Positions 25,447 through 36,244 of a DNA stretch of 64,000 nt are shown here, piece after piece. The DNA lies in contig NC_092793.1 of the NCBI RefSeq assembly GCF_918797505.1, forward strand, positions 89,478,411 to 89,542,410. The letters are read 5' to 3'. The position numbers were made by a program, and so were the translations under genes. Below the pieces are notes generated by a model. The model was not told the DNA's origin and made no database searches. It saw only the letters and a list, made by a program, of their open reading frames with translations. The DNA comes from Bemisia tabaci (lineage: Eukaryota > Arthropoda > Insecta > Hemiptera > Aleyrodidae). Position 1 is the first letter of the stretch. Every line of letters starts with the position of its first letter.

Positions 25447-25672
25447 AGGTGAGGAATTCAGCGAAAAAACACAAGGGATAATCGTTCAAGATGACACCGA
25501 GTTGTCGTACCCAAACGACGTCAGAGTTGATAAAACTGGAATTCTTTGGCTACTTGTTAACAACTACATTGCATACCAACTGAATCAGCTCGAGGCGGAC
25601 AGCTTTAACTTCAAAATATTCAAGGGGAAAGTTCGTCAAATCATCAGGGGCTCTGTATGTGAGGAAGTTTGA
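25447..25672 (+). CDS. yellow/MRJP family protein, last exon D
   Basis: The acceptor is ATCTGTTTTAG|AGG and translation ends at TGA 25670-25672. The exon encodes GIIVQDDTELSYPNDVRVDK, then GILWLLVNNYIAYQLNQLEA and a C-terminus near RQIIRGSVCEEV. This is the classic yellow ending: 'v..d...l.yP.dvkvD..g.lWvlsn....', then an 'iRGt.C' tail. Together the four exons give about 400 residues, close to the usual 400-450, lacking only the N-terminal exon. The next bases (25673 on) are presumably 3' UTR; ATTAAA-type signals occur downstream but none is decisive. Confidence 0.94.
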
Positions 25673-27093
25673 ATCCAACACAAGAGCTTGCAGCAAGATT
25701 GATTCTGGCTTGCCGGATGATTGCTGCAAACTCATTTCTCCACAATTTATAGATCTGGGCAAGTTTGTTGCAAATTGCAATGCAAGTTTACCACAAGACT
25801 TTAAGGTTGCAGCAAGGCTTCGAGGAAGACTGATAACAGGCTTCATGGTGGCTTTACAAAGGATTACCTATCTCTTGAGGAAAGCTTGATGCAAACTCAT
25901 TTTACCACTGTTTTTGAAATACTGGGCAAGTTGTCAGCTACACTGCGATCTATACTTGAGCAGATCTCAATTCGAGGCTTACTTTTTCAGCTTGAGGCAA
26001 ATTAAACAGTTTTTTTTCAGCATAAATGAGTGCTGATGAGTTTACAACTTCTAAAACTGATCATCCCTCTTTAAGTACTTACCTACTTCTACCTCTTTAG
26101 GTACCTTTGGATGAATAACTTCAAGGTTAGACTCGGTATCTTTATTGATGAAAGTGTCAGAACTTCACTTCCTTATACAATGCTCTAATTAAAAGAGGAT
26201 GCGAAAGGCTCATAACTTGATAAAAGAGTCATTAATTTGCTTGTCTTGATCATTAATAACTACTTCTAGTTTATTCTGTATTTAAGTAAATTTTTAAACC
26301 GCCGAAAATTCCAAAAAGAGTAAAAATTGGGGGAGGCAATGAGATCTCGGCACTGAATGAAACTTTTTTTTAAAAAAAATAGAAAACTTGAAACTTGGAA
26401 AACGTGAGTTCCCATATCAAATGAGTTAGTATAAATCGTATACACGGTAATTCATAAACCACAATAAACCCTCAAAAAGGGTAAATATTCTGCCAAGCCA
26501 ATGAGATCTTATCACAAAATTAGTAGGTTTGTAGGGTAAGTGGGGATAAAAGGTCGCATGTAGCAAAAGGCTGCATCCCAGTTTTTTCGGAGGATTGTTT
26601 AGGTTGGCACTGGGACCGTGTCAGGTATGTTGGTAAAGGTGGTGATGTTGTGTTGCGGAAGTTTCGGACCGAACGGACGCGTTCCCTCTAAAATAGGAGA
26701 GTCAATTTTTCGTGAAAAAAAAATTAATTTTTCCAATTTTATTTTGGTCCATTTCAATTTCTGTAGTTAATAGAAAAATTCGGACGGGCTGCAGTTCGAA
26801 CAATGATAAGGATGGTTTGAATATCCCGCAGTCACGTTTGGGCTAATGGCCTTGAATTTGAGGTTATATTTACCTACATCATCAAATGGGGGCAAAGCGG
26901 CCTTCAGTAAAATACAACTAATACTTAATCACCACTATTACTTAATCTTTTGAGTGATACTACCAATAATAAATCTTTTACTACGTATTTTACTAAATAT
27001 TTTTAACAATTACCAAAGATCCTAAAATGTAGGGTAGGTGGGGGCAAAAGGCCGCACATTACCGTTCTGGCCGACTGTCAGCCGCCGTATCGC
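25673..27093. other. Yellow 3' flank and repeat-like intergenic DNA
   Basis: GCAAG/CTTGC motifs recur at 25680-25990 and may be a degenerate foldback overlapping the 3' UTR. GTAGGGTAAGTGGGGATAAA at about 26532 recurs as GTAGGGTAGGTGGGGGCAAA at about 27031. It resembles the TA-GGGTA end of the element at 1195, so solitary ends of that family may lie here. No gene is recognised. Confidence 0.4.
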
Positions 27094-27755
27094 ATGGAAA
27101 GGACCCCGCACACCTCTTATGGGAAGCTGCACCATGAAGGATTGCCTCCTGACTTATGTCATTCGATTCTCCTCAAGATGCTGATCAAAAGTTATAGTTG
27201 CGCCAACTTTCTATGATGCACCGTTTTCGCAAAAAACCTATGAGAAGATTCAATTATTCGGCGACTATGAATAAAAAAGAACGATGCATTTGAGAACAGG
27301 CCCGAAGTGAATAAGGAAAAAACGTAGCGCGTATTCGTCTTCTCATCTGTACTTGCCGACTCAGGGGCTATCTCCCTCCCGCACTCGCCCGGTAGACGTT
27401 CAGATTTTCCTGTTCTTATGCTCCTCAAGAATCTGATTTGGATGGTGGTCGAGCAAAACGGCGTGCGGAATCCGAGATAAGACTGCCGCTCGGTGCGGGA
27501 GTCCCCATGATTTCCTTGTTGATACACAGCCGCTTGTCAATCGGGTACTAAAATGAGGAATCTTTCTGGCTTTTCATCATCGAATAATTGAATCTTCTCA
27601 TAGGTTTTTTGCGAAAACGGTGCATCGTAGAAAGTTGGCGCATTTATAACTTTAGATCAGCATCTTGAGGAGAATCGAATGACATAAGTCAGAAGGCAAT
27701 CCTTCATGGTGCAGCTTCCCATAAGAAGTGTGCGGGGTCCTTTCGAAAATGTGGT
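27094..27755. mobile_element. Foldback element with ~170-bp inverted arms
   Basis: Arms 27094-27265 and about 27577-27755 are inverse copies. Shared blocks include GGACCCCGCACAC, GGGAAGCTGCACCATGAAGG, CTCCTCAAGATGCTGATC and AACGGTGCATC. The 310-bp centre holds an open frame without recognisable similarity. No target duplication is clear. Confidence 0.65.
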
Positions 27756-27976
27756 AACATACCTACCAACTGTAGACCCTTGGGCGCGAAATAGCACACT
27801 TTCCAGAATTTTGAAAGCACTTCCGAAATTTTTAAAAAAAATTCGCACATGCAGTATTAATTAATACATCGTACTATTAGCCTCGAAAAAGATTACCCAG
27901 CACTCATGAACATCTACAACCAAATCTGGTTAATGTTGATGGATATGCCTAGACATTAGAAAAGAGAAAGCAAAGT

Positions 27977-28447
27977 ATGGTAGATCATTATCCCAACGCC
28001 AAACCCCTTAAAGAAAATGAAATGAGGAGGTATATTTTAAGAAAACTCCTAAAAATGTATGTCAACCTGCTAAAATTGTATGTAAATGCAAAGAACCAAA
28101 CTCATACATTGTGCAAACAGAATCAGGTAATCAGTATAGACGCACGCGTTTTTATGCCAAGGAATATCCTATAAAAGTGTCTTTTAGTTTAGAACATCAA
28201 GATTTTAGTTCCTATCAAAAGCCCTCTGTTGATGTAAAAAAGTAGAATACTGAATCAAATATTAAATCAGCTGAATTTCCAATTACAATGCCCCGAAGGC
28301 TTTCAGTTCAAAATCAACGCCCCGGAACTATATTAGTCAGTGACAACGATTCTGACTCAGAATACTCCACCCCGCAGGCTCACCCCACTATTCAAAAGAG
28401 GACACCTGCTACACCAATAACGTCTAAACAGAAAACGATTGGCAGGT
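27977..28447 (+). pseudogene. Broken coding-like stretch, unrecognised
   Basis: A frame reading NAKPLKENEMRRYILRKLLK and continuing to DARVFMPRN ends at a stop. A second frame then reads KVSFSLEHQDFSSYQKPSVD and hits another stop. It continues as MPRRLSVQNQRPGTILVSDN, then DSDSEYSTPQ and ITSKQKTIGR, up to a possible donor GGCAG|GTAAGAG at 28447. Lysine/asparagine-rich composition and two breaks suggest a decayed gene, perhaps of transposon origin. I do not recognise the family. Confidence 0.3.
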
Positions 28448-29086
28448 AAGAGAATCTCAAAGGCACCAGACAGATACTCCCCTGAATAACAAATTAAAGT
28501 TCCTCGTTATATCATGTTTTTGTGTTAAACCGATTTTAGTTATGATTTTAATCGTTAACAATTTTAGCACCTCCCGTTTTAATATACGAAATTCTTTGAT
28601 TCAAATAATAAACTTGATTATTTCTGTTATCAAGTACCTACATAAAAGTCATTATTATTGTCAATTATAAAATGTTAGATGATGTTAAATAAATACTTAA
28701 GTTTTACGTGTTATATTATTGAGTGCTATGCATAAGTCGCATCTAATTAACTACCTAGTTATATTACATGATTTTTTTTTAAAAAAAATAAAAAAAGAAC
28801 ATGTAATATGCCAACATGTAAGCCTGGCCCGCCCAAGCCTCCTGAGGAGGCGGCCCTACAATATACTTCCCGTCGTGGCGTCCACCTGAACATCGTCTAT
28901 GCCTCCTCATCGTCCTTTTTACACCAGGCCAATAGTCAGGAAGCGGTTCGCTGTGTTGTCGTCGGTTTTCATCTTTCTTATTTCATTCGTCGAAATTTCC
29001 GACTCGAAGCGATTTTGTTAGCTTGACAACGCGACGCGACGACGAGTCGCGTCGTAAAGATTATATTTAAATTACCTTTATTTAAG

Positions 29087-29224
29087 ATGGGTGCCGAAGT
29101 CAAGAATTTCCTGACGAATAGCAATCTGGCCGCGCGGACCATCGCACCGATAGCAAAAATGATCAAAACGGTCACCAACGGATCGACGCAGAGGAGGAAT
29201 GTCTACCTCCGTGGAAGATTGTAA
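29087..29224 (+). pseudogene. Truncated ORF of the GC-rich relic, cut by a transposon
   Basis: An ATG at 29087 opens a 45-codon frame (MGAEVKNFLTNSNLAARTIA, then PIAKMIKTVT). Its stop is made by the TA plus A at the border of the inserted element starting at 29222. GC-rich third positions (ACG, CTG, ATC) differ sharply from the AT-rich neighbours but match the coding-like segments at 30127 and 30803. The region upstream (28806-29040) is similarly GC-rich. I do not recognise the protein. Context suggests the start of one gene of a decayed multi-gene element. Confidence 0.45.
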
Positions 29225-30120
29225 AGGGTGTCCCAGACCACCCGTACCAGGCCTTTTTCTCCGTTGGTTTAGGTCGCACGAGGTCGCAGTTCGCGGGAAA
29301 TTGACCCCAAGTAATCCGAATTTCATAGTCCCGAAACTCCCCTAGCTCCCCTTGGGGGATAAAGGGGGTGTTATGATTCCAAAAGGCGGGTTCCGATAGA
29401 ATGCGATCGATGCAGTAAAGGTGAAAAGTACGGGAAATTGACCCCTAAAAATCCAACATCGGACCACTTTACGCCCAAAAATGATTCCTTAAAGAGGGGG
29501 ACAGCGGCCCCCTCCATAACTTCCCTTTGGTCAAAAATTGACGTAGATTCTCCGGAAAAAAATGGTTTCCCAGAATCGACCCCAAGGAATCCGATTTTTA
29601 TGGTCCCGAAACCCCCTAGCCTCCCTTTGGGGGTAAACGGGAGGGGCACAATTTCGAAAGTCGGGGAAATTGTGCCTCCCCCGTTAACGTCCGTAGGGAG
29701 GCTAGGGGGGCTTCGGGAGCATTTAAAACTTTGCCTCCCCCGTATACCCCCAAAGGGAGGCTTCGACCCATAAAAATCGTATTTCTTGGGGTCGATTATC
29801 AGGGAAACCATCTTTTTCTGGAGAATCTACGTCAATTTTTGACAAAAGGGAAATTATGAAGGGGGTTGCTGTTCCCCCCCCCCCCTCCCCTTTAAAAAAT
29901 CATTTGTGGGCGTAAAAAGGTCCGATGTTGGATTTTTAGGGGTCAATTTCACGTGAAATTTCACGTACTTTTCACCTTTAATGCAATCGAATCACAATTC
30001 TATCGAGAACCCCGACTTTGGGGATCGTAACACCTCCTTTACCTCCGAAGGGGGGCTAGGGGGGTTTCGGGACTGTAAAATTCGGATTCCTTGGGGTCAA
30101 TTCCCTAATCACACCCTGTG
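29222..30120. mobile_element. 0.9-kb foldback element (GGGTGTCCCAGACC family)
   Basis: The left end is TA-AAGGGTGTCCCAGACC. The right end is the inverse in part, ACACCCTG, followed by TG. The arms pair over about 400 bp; the anchors TTGACCCCAAG, AATCCGAATTTCAT and CCCGAAAC recur inverted near 29980-30110. It shares ends and the AATCCGAATTTCATGGTCCC block with the element at 49033-49976, so both are one family. It splits the GC-rich relic. Open frames on both strands inside are by-products of the inverted repeats. Confidence 0.7.
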
Positions 30121-30126
30121 CTCTAG

Positions 30127-30333
30127 ACCGTACCGGCAGAATTTAAACTGATCGTCGAGCTACCGCGTCGAGGAATGACGGACGTCGAGTTGAAGGTGGC
30201 TGCCACCCAACGATTACGGATCTTGAATTACCGCAGAGTGTTCGTGATCTATGAACTAACGACCAAGAAACCCGAACGTCTCAAATGCGGTATCGTCACC
30301 CTGGACCGGAGCGATGGACCAATCACACGCTGA
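30127..30333 (+). pseudogene. GC-rich relic, second coding-like segment
   Basis: A 68-codon open frame reads VPAEFKLIVELPRRGMTDVE, then LKVAATQRLRILNYRRVFVI and YELTTKKPERLKCGIVTLDR. Codon use is GC-rich and CpG-rich, unlike the host genes here. The left side is broken by the element ending at 30120. The stop at 30331 lies inside the MITE that begins at 30321, so both ends are truncated by insertions. I do not recognise the product. It lies between two other pieces of the same style and direction, which suggests one former element. Confidence 0.4.
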
Positions 30334-30562
30334 ATGTGAGGGCTGAATGTGGTTTGAATGTGGAAGTCTGAATTTTGTGCGTGTCGCGTAAAATTCAGTA
30401 ACGATTCTCAGCGACCATCGGATAATGTCGGATTTGTCTAAGTTTTTCGAATAGATTTGATACCTACAAGTCTGAATAAAAATAACTTTAATTTGCGAAA
30501 TTTCAGCCACTGAGCGATGACAGTTGACTTCCACATTCAGCTGCCAAATTCAGCATGTGATT
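30321..30562. mobile_element. MITE, copy 1 (AATCACACGCTGAATGTG ends)
   Basis: The terminal inverted repeat AATCACACGCTGAATGTG pairs with CAGCATGTGATT at the right, with an inner CTGAATGTGGTTTGAATGTG/CTTCCACATTCAGC. It is about 85% like the copy at 31260-31513. It interrupts the coding-like frame that starts at 30127. Confidence 0.75.
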
Positions 30563-30802
30563 CCGGCAACACATTGGACGGCGGCGGCATTGGACGTGCC
30601 GGATGCGCATACTCCAGTGCGGTAACGCACTGTGCTCCGGCAGCTCGAGAATCTACCACCGTCCGCTGAGATTACGCGGTACATTCGACGCTCACATAGT
30701 AGTTCAACATCGACGATGTGCATCTACCGAAAACGATGTTTTGAATGGCTCGTACAAACCGAGCGAGATGATCTACAGTTGTTTTTTTTCGTAATCAAAA
30801 AG

Positions 30803-31253
30803 ATGAAGACGAATAAAAGGTGTCGCACGCTCATGTTGACGGGCAGGAGCAACGTTCTTAAGTTAGCGCTACCGAGACCTCTCGAGTTGTACGGACCTTG
30901 CAAAATCGGTCTCATGCGCTTTGTCACTATTCCATCCCGAACATCGACGAAACGAAAAGACTGTTTATCTACTCTGAGAACCCTGACACAAACATCTCAT
31001 CCGTCATTATGATATGCGTAGAATGCAACATCGCCGACAGTGGATACGTGAACGGAAAGTGTGGACACCATTTACGCGTTCGCTCCCGATGTCGAGTCTG
31101 AATTGAAGATGGTAAAACAACCGTCGACGATCTACCACCATCCCGTCTCGTCAGATAAGATCCAACGTTTGCGCGTTAATGTAGTAGATTAACAAGGGAG
31201 AGCGATCAATTTAGCGGTGAAGAAGCGACCGTGCGGCAGCACGTAAGCCCAAC
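30803..31253 (+). pseudogene. Decayed structural-protein-like gene of a DNA virus-like element
   Basis: An ATG at 30803 opens a frame with LELYGPCKIGLMRF. After a frameshift near 30930 a second frame reads YSIPNIDETKRLFIYS and later VECNIADSGYVNGK. After another shift near 31070 a third reads YAFAPDVESELKMV and DKIQRLRVNVVD, then a stop. The order 'IGL..F..Y.SIPN.DE', 'VECNI..GSYVNGK', 'F.P.V...' and '...I..LT.RlvD..G' is what I recall from an invertebrate protein family tied to Polinton/adinto-like DNA elements. The family's middle portion seems deleted. At least two frameshifts and one stop make it dead. The family link is from memory and needs a profile search. Confidence 0.5.
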
Positions 31254-31259
31254 AACTCA

Positions 31260-31513
31260 TGCCGCAATCACACGCTGAATGTGGGAGCTGAATGTGGCTT
31301 GAATGTGGAAGTCATCGGCCCGATGCCTAAATTTTGCGCGTGACGCGCAAAATTCAGCAACCATCGGACTAATGTTAAATTTGTCTGAACTATTCGAGTA
31401 GATTTGATACACATCTGGATGAAAATAACTCGAATTTGCTAAATTTCAGCTGTTGGGCGATGACTGTAGACTTCCACATTCAGCTGCTAAGTTCAGCGTG
31501 TGATTGCGGCATC
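31260..31513. mobile_element. MITE, copy 2, with 3-bp TCA target duplication
   Basis: The ends TGCCGCAATCACACGCTGAA and the inverse TTCAGCGTGTGATTGCGGCA are perfect. They are flanked by TCA on each side (31257-31259 and 31514-31516). A 3-bp duplication suggests the PIF/Harbinger group (Tourist-like). It shares its body with the copy at 30321-30562. Confidence 0.82.
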
Positions 31514-33086
31514 ATGAGTAAACGCAGAACCGAGAGGATACGTCCCTGAATACTCTAGCATATGTATAATAGTAGCTATCGACGATTCTCCGATTTTTTG
31601 TCAGCAGAAGCAGAGAAAGTACGTTGACTGAATATTTCAAGATGGCTCTAGCACAACTCGGATTAATCGTAAAAAATCCGACGGAACGTTAAAGGGAAAA
31701 AAAACACTTTCCAGCCACAGTGGAAACGAAAGGTAGATTTCGACTAATCGTTTCTATGAAAACAGTTGCGCCTAATGACCAATGAGTCTGACAGGTCGGA
31801 AAATCGTCCCCCTTGAACATGAGATTTTCTGGATAAGGGGTGGTTTTAGAGGGTAGGTGAATACCGGTTGTTTTGAAGGTCACAACGAGACGAGTTTTTA
31901 GATGTAGTTTTGTGAGTATATTTCATCCGGTTCACCCCCGATACCCAAGGCTTAATTACCGTGCCTCAAGATTCGAGTATCTTCATGCACGTAAATGTAA
32001 ACCACGATATACGCGAGATTTATGGGATATTGGGAAAGAAATACGATTCTTCGTCATTGTTCTAAGATTGCGGACATATCCGGTAAGAATTGTTGTTGGT
32101 AAAAATCAGATTCGGATTCAGCGACCAAAATTACATAGGAATTCGTCATGCTTCATTCACCTCAGAGATTCAGCCGATAGACCATTTTTTGCACCGACTG
32201 ACTGGAATCTATTCACTGGTTTAGACTATTTAAAAGGAATTGCACTGATTTTCAGGACTGTTGTAAGAACATTTAAGTTTAATACAGATGGCCAATTAAA
32301 GGTAGCATTCCGAGGCAAGAATTGTGATGCGGGTGGTATATTTGATTTTAATGAATTTGCAATTTGCTCTATTTTTCTTTTTAAATGTATCTTTTGTATT
32401 GGTTCACGCATCACGAGGGCCAATGCGGGGTCAGAGGTGTAAAATATTTTTAGATCCGTTACCTATTTACAAATACATATGTATATTGTATGTTATCCCT
32501 TTCATGTACACGCATACAGACGAAATCGTCCTCTTTAATGTGATATAAGGTAGCGCTGCCACCGCGGTCGGGTCTCCACGATTGATCGTGGGAATCCCAT
32601 TGCATTGACCGGGTAGCTACCGCTTCTTATAGAATGCTCAACAAAACTCGACAAATGTGCCATGTTTAGGCGGTGGCTAAACGGAAATGCGCACAACGAG
32701 ATGTATGTAGGCAGAGTGCTATTGATACATAAAACTTGGAAGCAAAATGAAAAAGAAACTAGAAATTTACAAAATTTGTGGAAGACAGTTAATTGCTTCT
32801 TCAAATTAAGGAAATCAGAGGTCCAGACATTACGAACTTCTGTGTAAAGGTTTGTATGGAACATTTTTTGTACTTAGACAATTTTGGATATTTGTAAAAA
32901 TTTTCAAGTAAATAGTGAATTTTTGAAAGGACCTCCAGACCCCTCGATTTTGGACGTGGCGGTCATTCCTACTATGTTTTCCCGGTATATGGGCATTTTG
33001 ACTGCTGAAAAAGGTATCCCAGGGACCCTAGAAAATACCCTGAAAGTTTTAAGGTACACAAGAGAGTGATTTCGTGACTCCTAGAC
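31514..33086. other. No gene recognised
   Basis: An open frame of 189 codons at 31873-32442 and several shorter ones have no recognisable motif. A block here (GATTCGGATTCAGCG.CCAAAATTACATAGGA, about 32108) resembles 7610-7640 outside any gene, which points to repeat DNA. Confidence 0.4.
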
Positions 33087-35487
33087 TACAGGGTTATTCA
33101 AAAGTTACGCACCACTGGCCATAACTTTAGTTCTAATTATGATATCGATTTGCGGTTTGTGGCGTCCTTCCTCAAATCAAGGGGGAAACTTTTTGAGGTA
33201 CTTTCCAGTTCTTCGCCCCCCCCCCCAGGGGGAGGGGGACGGAGGGCAACTCAAAAATTTCAAATGGCAACCCCCATCATGTGATACATCGTTAGAAAGC
33301 ATGAACAAAGATATTCTTTGGCGCAAACCGGAAGTCGATCTGACCCCCCTATCAAAAGTTAAGGGGGTCCAAAGGTTATTTAGGGGGTCCGTACCTTCAT
33401 TTTTTTGAGTAGCTTCGGCGGCTCTTGGATATACCGTTTCTCTTTTCAAAGAGTTCTCGAATACTCCAAGTCTGATATCGAAGTCTTCATATTGCCCCCG
33501 GGCCACCACAGCCCCACCGTAGGGGGGGATGGGCCTGTTACAATGAAACATTGCATTAAAATGCGAAAAGTCACAGCAGAGCTTCAAGTCCGAGTGGAAC
33601 ATCTTGCCAATGTTAAAGCAAACGCACCCTGCGACATGAAAGTGAGTTTTCAATACTCTTAGCCCCCTGCCCCCCTCATTTTTGGTTGCACAGCGGGTAA
33701 AAACCGGGAAAATCGCCAAAAATGATGCCCGAAACCACTGTCCAACATGACGAGGACCCTTGAAACGTTGCGACCAGTCGGAGGACTGCAATTCAAGGAC
33801 TGCCGCCCACTTTTAGGACGGGAACATCCATAAAACCCCCGCTGCCCCCCTCAGTTTTCGTTGCGGAGCTGGTAAGAACTGGGAAATTCGCCAGAAATGA
33901 TGCCCGAAACTACTATCCAACTTGACGCGGACCCTTGAAACATTGCGCCCAGTTGGAGAACTGCAACACAGGAACTGCCGCGCACTTGAAGGATGGAAAC
34001 AGCCATAAAACCCCGCTGCCCCCCTTATTTTTCGTTGCGGAGCTGGTAAGAACCGGGAAATTCGCCAGAAATGATGCCCGAAACTACTGGCCAACTTGAC
34101 GCGGACCCTTGAAACGTTGCGCCCCGTCGGAGGACTGCAATACAAGGACTGCCGCCCACTTTAAGGACGGAAACATCCATTAAACCCCCGCTGCCCCCTC
34201 ATTTTTCGTTGCGGAGCTGGTAAGAACCGGGAAATTCGCCAGAAATGATACTCGAAACTACTGTCCAACTTGACAAGAACCCTTGAAACGTTGCGACCAG
34301 GCGGAGCATTGAAATACAGGGTTTTTACCCGGTTTTTAACCGCTCCGCAGGGAAAAATGAGGGAGGCAGCAGGGGTTTTATGGCTGTTTCCATCCTTCAA
34401 GTGCGCGGCAGTTCCTGTGTTGCAGTTCTCCAACTGGGCGCAACGTTTCAAGGGTCCGCGTCAAGTTGGACAGTAGTTTCGGGCATCATTTCTGGCGAAT
34501 TTCCCGGTTCTTACCAGCTCCGCAACGAAAACTGAGGGGGGCAGCGGGGGTTTTATGGCTGTTTCCATCCTTCAAGTGCGCGGCAGTTCCTGTATTGCAG
34601 TTCTCCAACGGGGCGCAACGTTTCAAGGGTCCGCGTCAAGTTGGACAGTAGTTTCGGGCATCATTTCTGGCGAATTTCCCGGTTCTTACCAGCTCCGCAA
34701 CGAAAACTGAGGGGGGCAGGGGGGGTTTTATGGATGTTCCCGTCCTTAAAGTGGGCGGCAGTCCTTGTATTGCAGTCCTCCGACTGGTCGCAACGTTTCA
34801 AGGGTCCTCGTCATGTTGGACAATGGTTTCGGGCATCATTTCTGGCGATTTTCCCTGTTTTTACCCGCTTTGTAACCAAAAATAAGGGGGGCAGGGGGCT
34901 AAGAGTATTGAAAACTCACTTTCATGTCGCAGGCTGCGTTTGCGTTAACATTGGCAAGAAGTTCCACTCGGACTTGATGCTAAGTTTGAAGCTCTTCTGT
35001 GACTTTTCGCATTTAAATGCAATGTTTCACTGTAAGAGGCCCATCACCCCCTATGGTGGGGCTGTGGTGGCCCGGGGGCAATATGAAGACTTTGGTATCA
35101 GACTTGGAGTATTCGAGGACTCTTTGAAAAGAGAAACGGTTTATCCAAGAGCCGCCGAAGCTACTCTAAACAATGAAGATACGGACCCCCTAAATAACCT
35201 TTGGACCCCCTTAACTTTTGATAGGGGGGTCAGATCGACTTCCGGTTTGCGCCAAAGAATATCTTTGTTCATGCTTTCTAACGATGTATCACATGATGGG
35301 GGTTGCCATTTGAAATTTTTGAGTTGCCCTCCGTCCCCCTCCCCCTGGGGGGGGGGGGCGAAGAACTGGAAAGTACCTCAAAAAGTTTTCCCCTTGATAT
35401 GAGGAAGGATGCCACAAACCGCAAATCGATATCATAATTAGAACTAAAGTTCTGGCCAGTGGTGCGTAACTTTTGAATAACCCAGTA
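33087..35487. mobile_element. 2.4-kb TA-flanked palindromic element with 175-bp tandem units
   Basis: The left end is TA-CAGGGTTATTCAAAAGTTACG. The right end is the inverse, CGTAACTTTTGAATAACCCAG-TA (one mismatch). The arms meet near 34310. Each arm has a unique part of about 640 bp and then about four tandem units of roughly 175 bp with anchors GATGCCCGAAAC, CTTGAAACGTTGCG, CTGCCGCCCAC and GTTGCGGAGCTGGTAAGAAC. A 253-codon frame on + (34641-35402) and a 204-codon frame on - (33177-33791) arise from opposite arms and are mirror images of each other. They show no known domain. Confidence 0.82.
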
Positions 35488-36165
35488 TATGGCCTTCACG
35501 AACGTGTCCATTCCAAAACCATCAAACTTAAACAATAATGTTTCCCATTATTGGATAACCTTCGGATAAAACTTAGAGATACTAGTTTTATAGCTAATAA
35601 GGTTGCCTCCATAGAAAACTAAGACGAAATTAAAGAAGAGAGGGATTTTTATCATTTTTTCGTTTGTATTTTCTTACTTCAAATTCAAAACTAAAACATA
35701 CATATGACAAGATTAAACTGAGAGAAGGTGTTGGAATCATATTTTTCCTGAAAGAGAGGGGCACTCCTTAGGCACAAAAATGACCGATAAATAGTGGAAC
35801 ATAAGAGACTAGATTTTCACGTTTTCTTACAGAGCATAGTGGTAAAATTGGATGTAGCCGGACAGAGTGTATTAATTAGAGAAGAAGTACTTTCACCATA
35901 GTGGAATCTTTAGAGAGGTAAAATTTATAATTAAATTCCACATCAACGTATACAAAAAAGTAAATAATAAATCACAGGGAGTCTTATGGACATGACGCAA
36001 AATTAACAAGGGATTCAGGACCAAATTGAAAAAGTTAATGTTAAGAACACAGATGAGGGGGGACAGGGAGAACAAGTAGGGAGGGCGACTGAGAGGGAGA
36101 GGAAAAGAAGAAATGACAGTAGAATACACGTCAAAAGAGAATAATAATTAACGTTCTGAGAGCTG
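35488..36165. other. 3' flank of CCDC43
   Basis: This is AT-rich DNA downstream of the CCDC43 stop codon (- strand), which should include its 3' UTR. No canonical AATAAA could be fixed with confidence. The sequence between 36050 and 36115 is purine-rich on the + strand. Confidence 0.4.
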
Positions 36166-36244
36166 CTACCGCCGACGCTCACCTTTTTGTGCATGTGCCT
36201 TTCGTTTTTCCTTTTTTTCTTGGACTGCTAGCTTCTGCTTTTCC
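36166..36244 (-). CDS. CCDC43: CCDC43, last exon
   Basis: On the - strand the acceptor is TTTTTTGTAG|GG. The exon reads EKQKLAVQEKKEKRKAHAQK, GERRR and ends in TAG (36166-36168). The basic tail 'KKEKKR..Q.GERRR' matches the conserved C-terminus of CCDC43. The exon begins with one base completing the AA left by the preceding exon (AAG, Lys), so phases agree. The exon is too short to stand out alone and is called from family and phase. CCDC43 is a conserved small coiled-coil protein of unclear function. Confidence 0.9.

Noticed and set aside
29371..29811. Overlapping 146-codon (-) and 111-codon (+) frames
   Set aside because: They sit in a foldback element whose arms read through on both strands. 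Proline/glycine-rich output comes from C and G runs.
31873..32442. A 189-codon open frame on +
   Set aside because: No recognisable motif. Part of it resembles non-coding repeat DNA at 7610-7640, and another frame overlaps on the opposite strand.
33730..34860. Regularly spaced repeats reminiscent of a CRISPR array
   Set aside because: The units are 175 bp of continuous tandem DNA, without short constant repeats and variable spacers, in a eukaryotic element.
34641..35402. A 253-codon open frame on + and a 204-codon mirror frame at 33177-33791 on -
   Set aside because: They lie in the two arms of one palindrome and are copies of the same sequence. They run through 175-bp tandem repeats and show no domain, splice context or codon bias.
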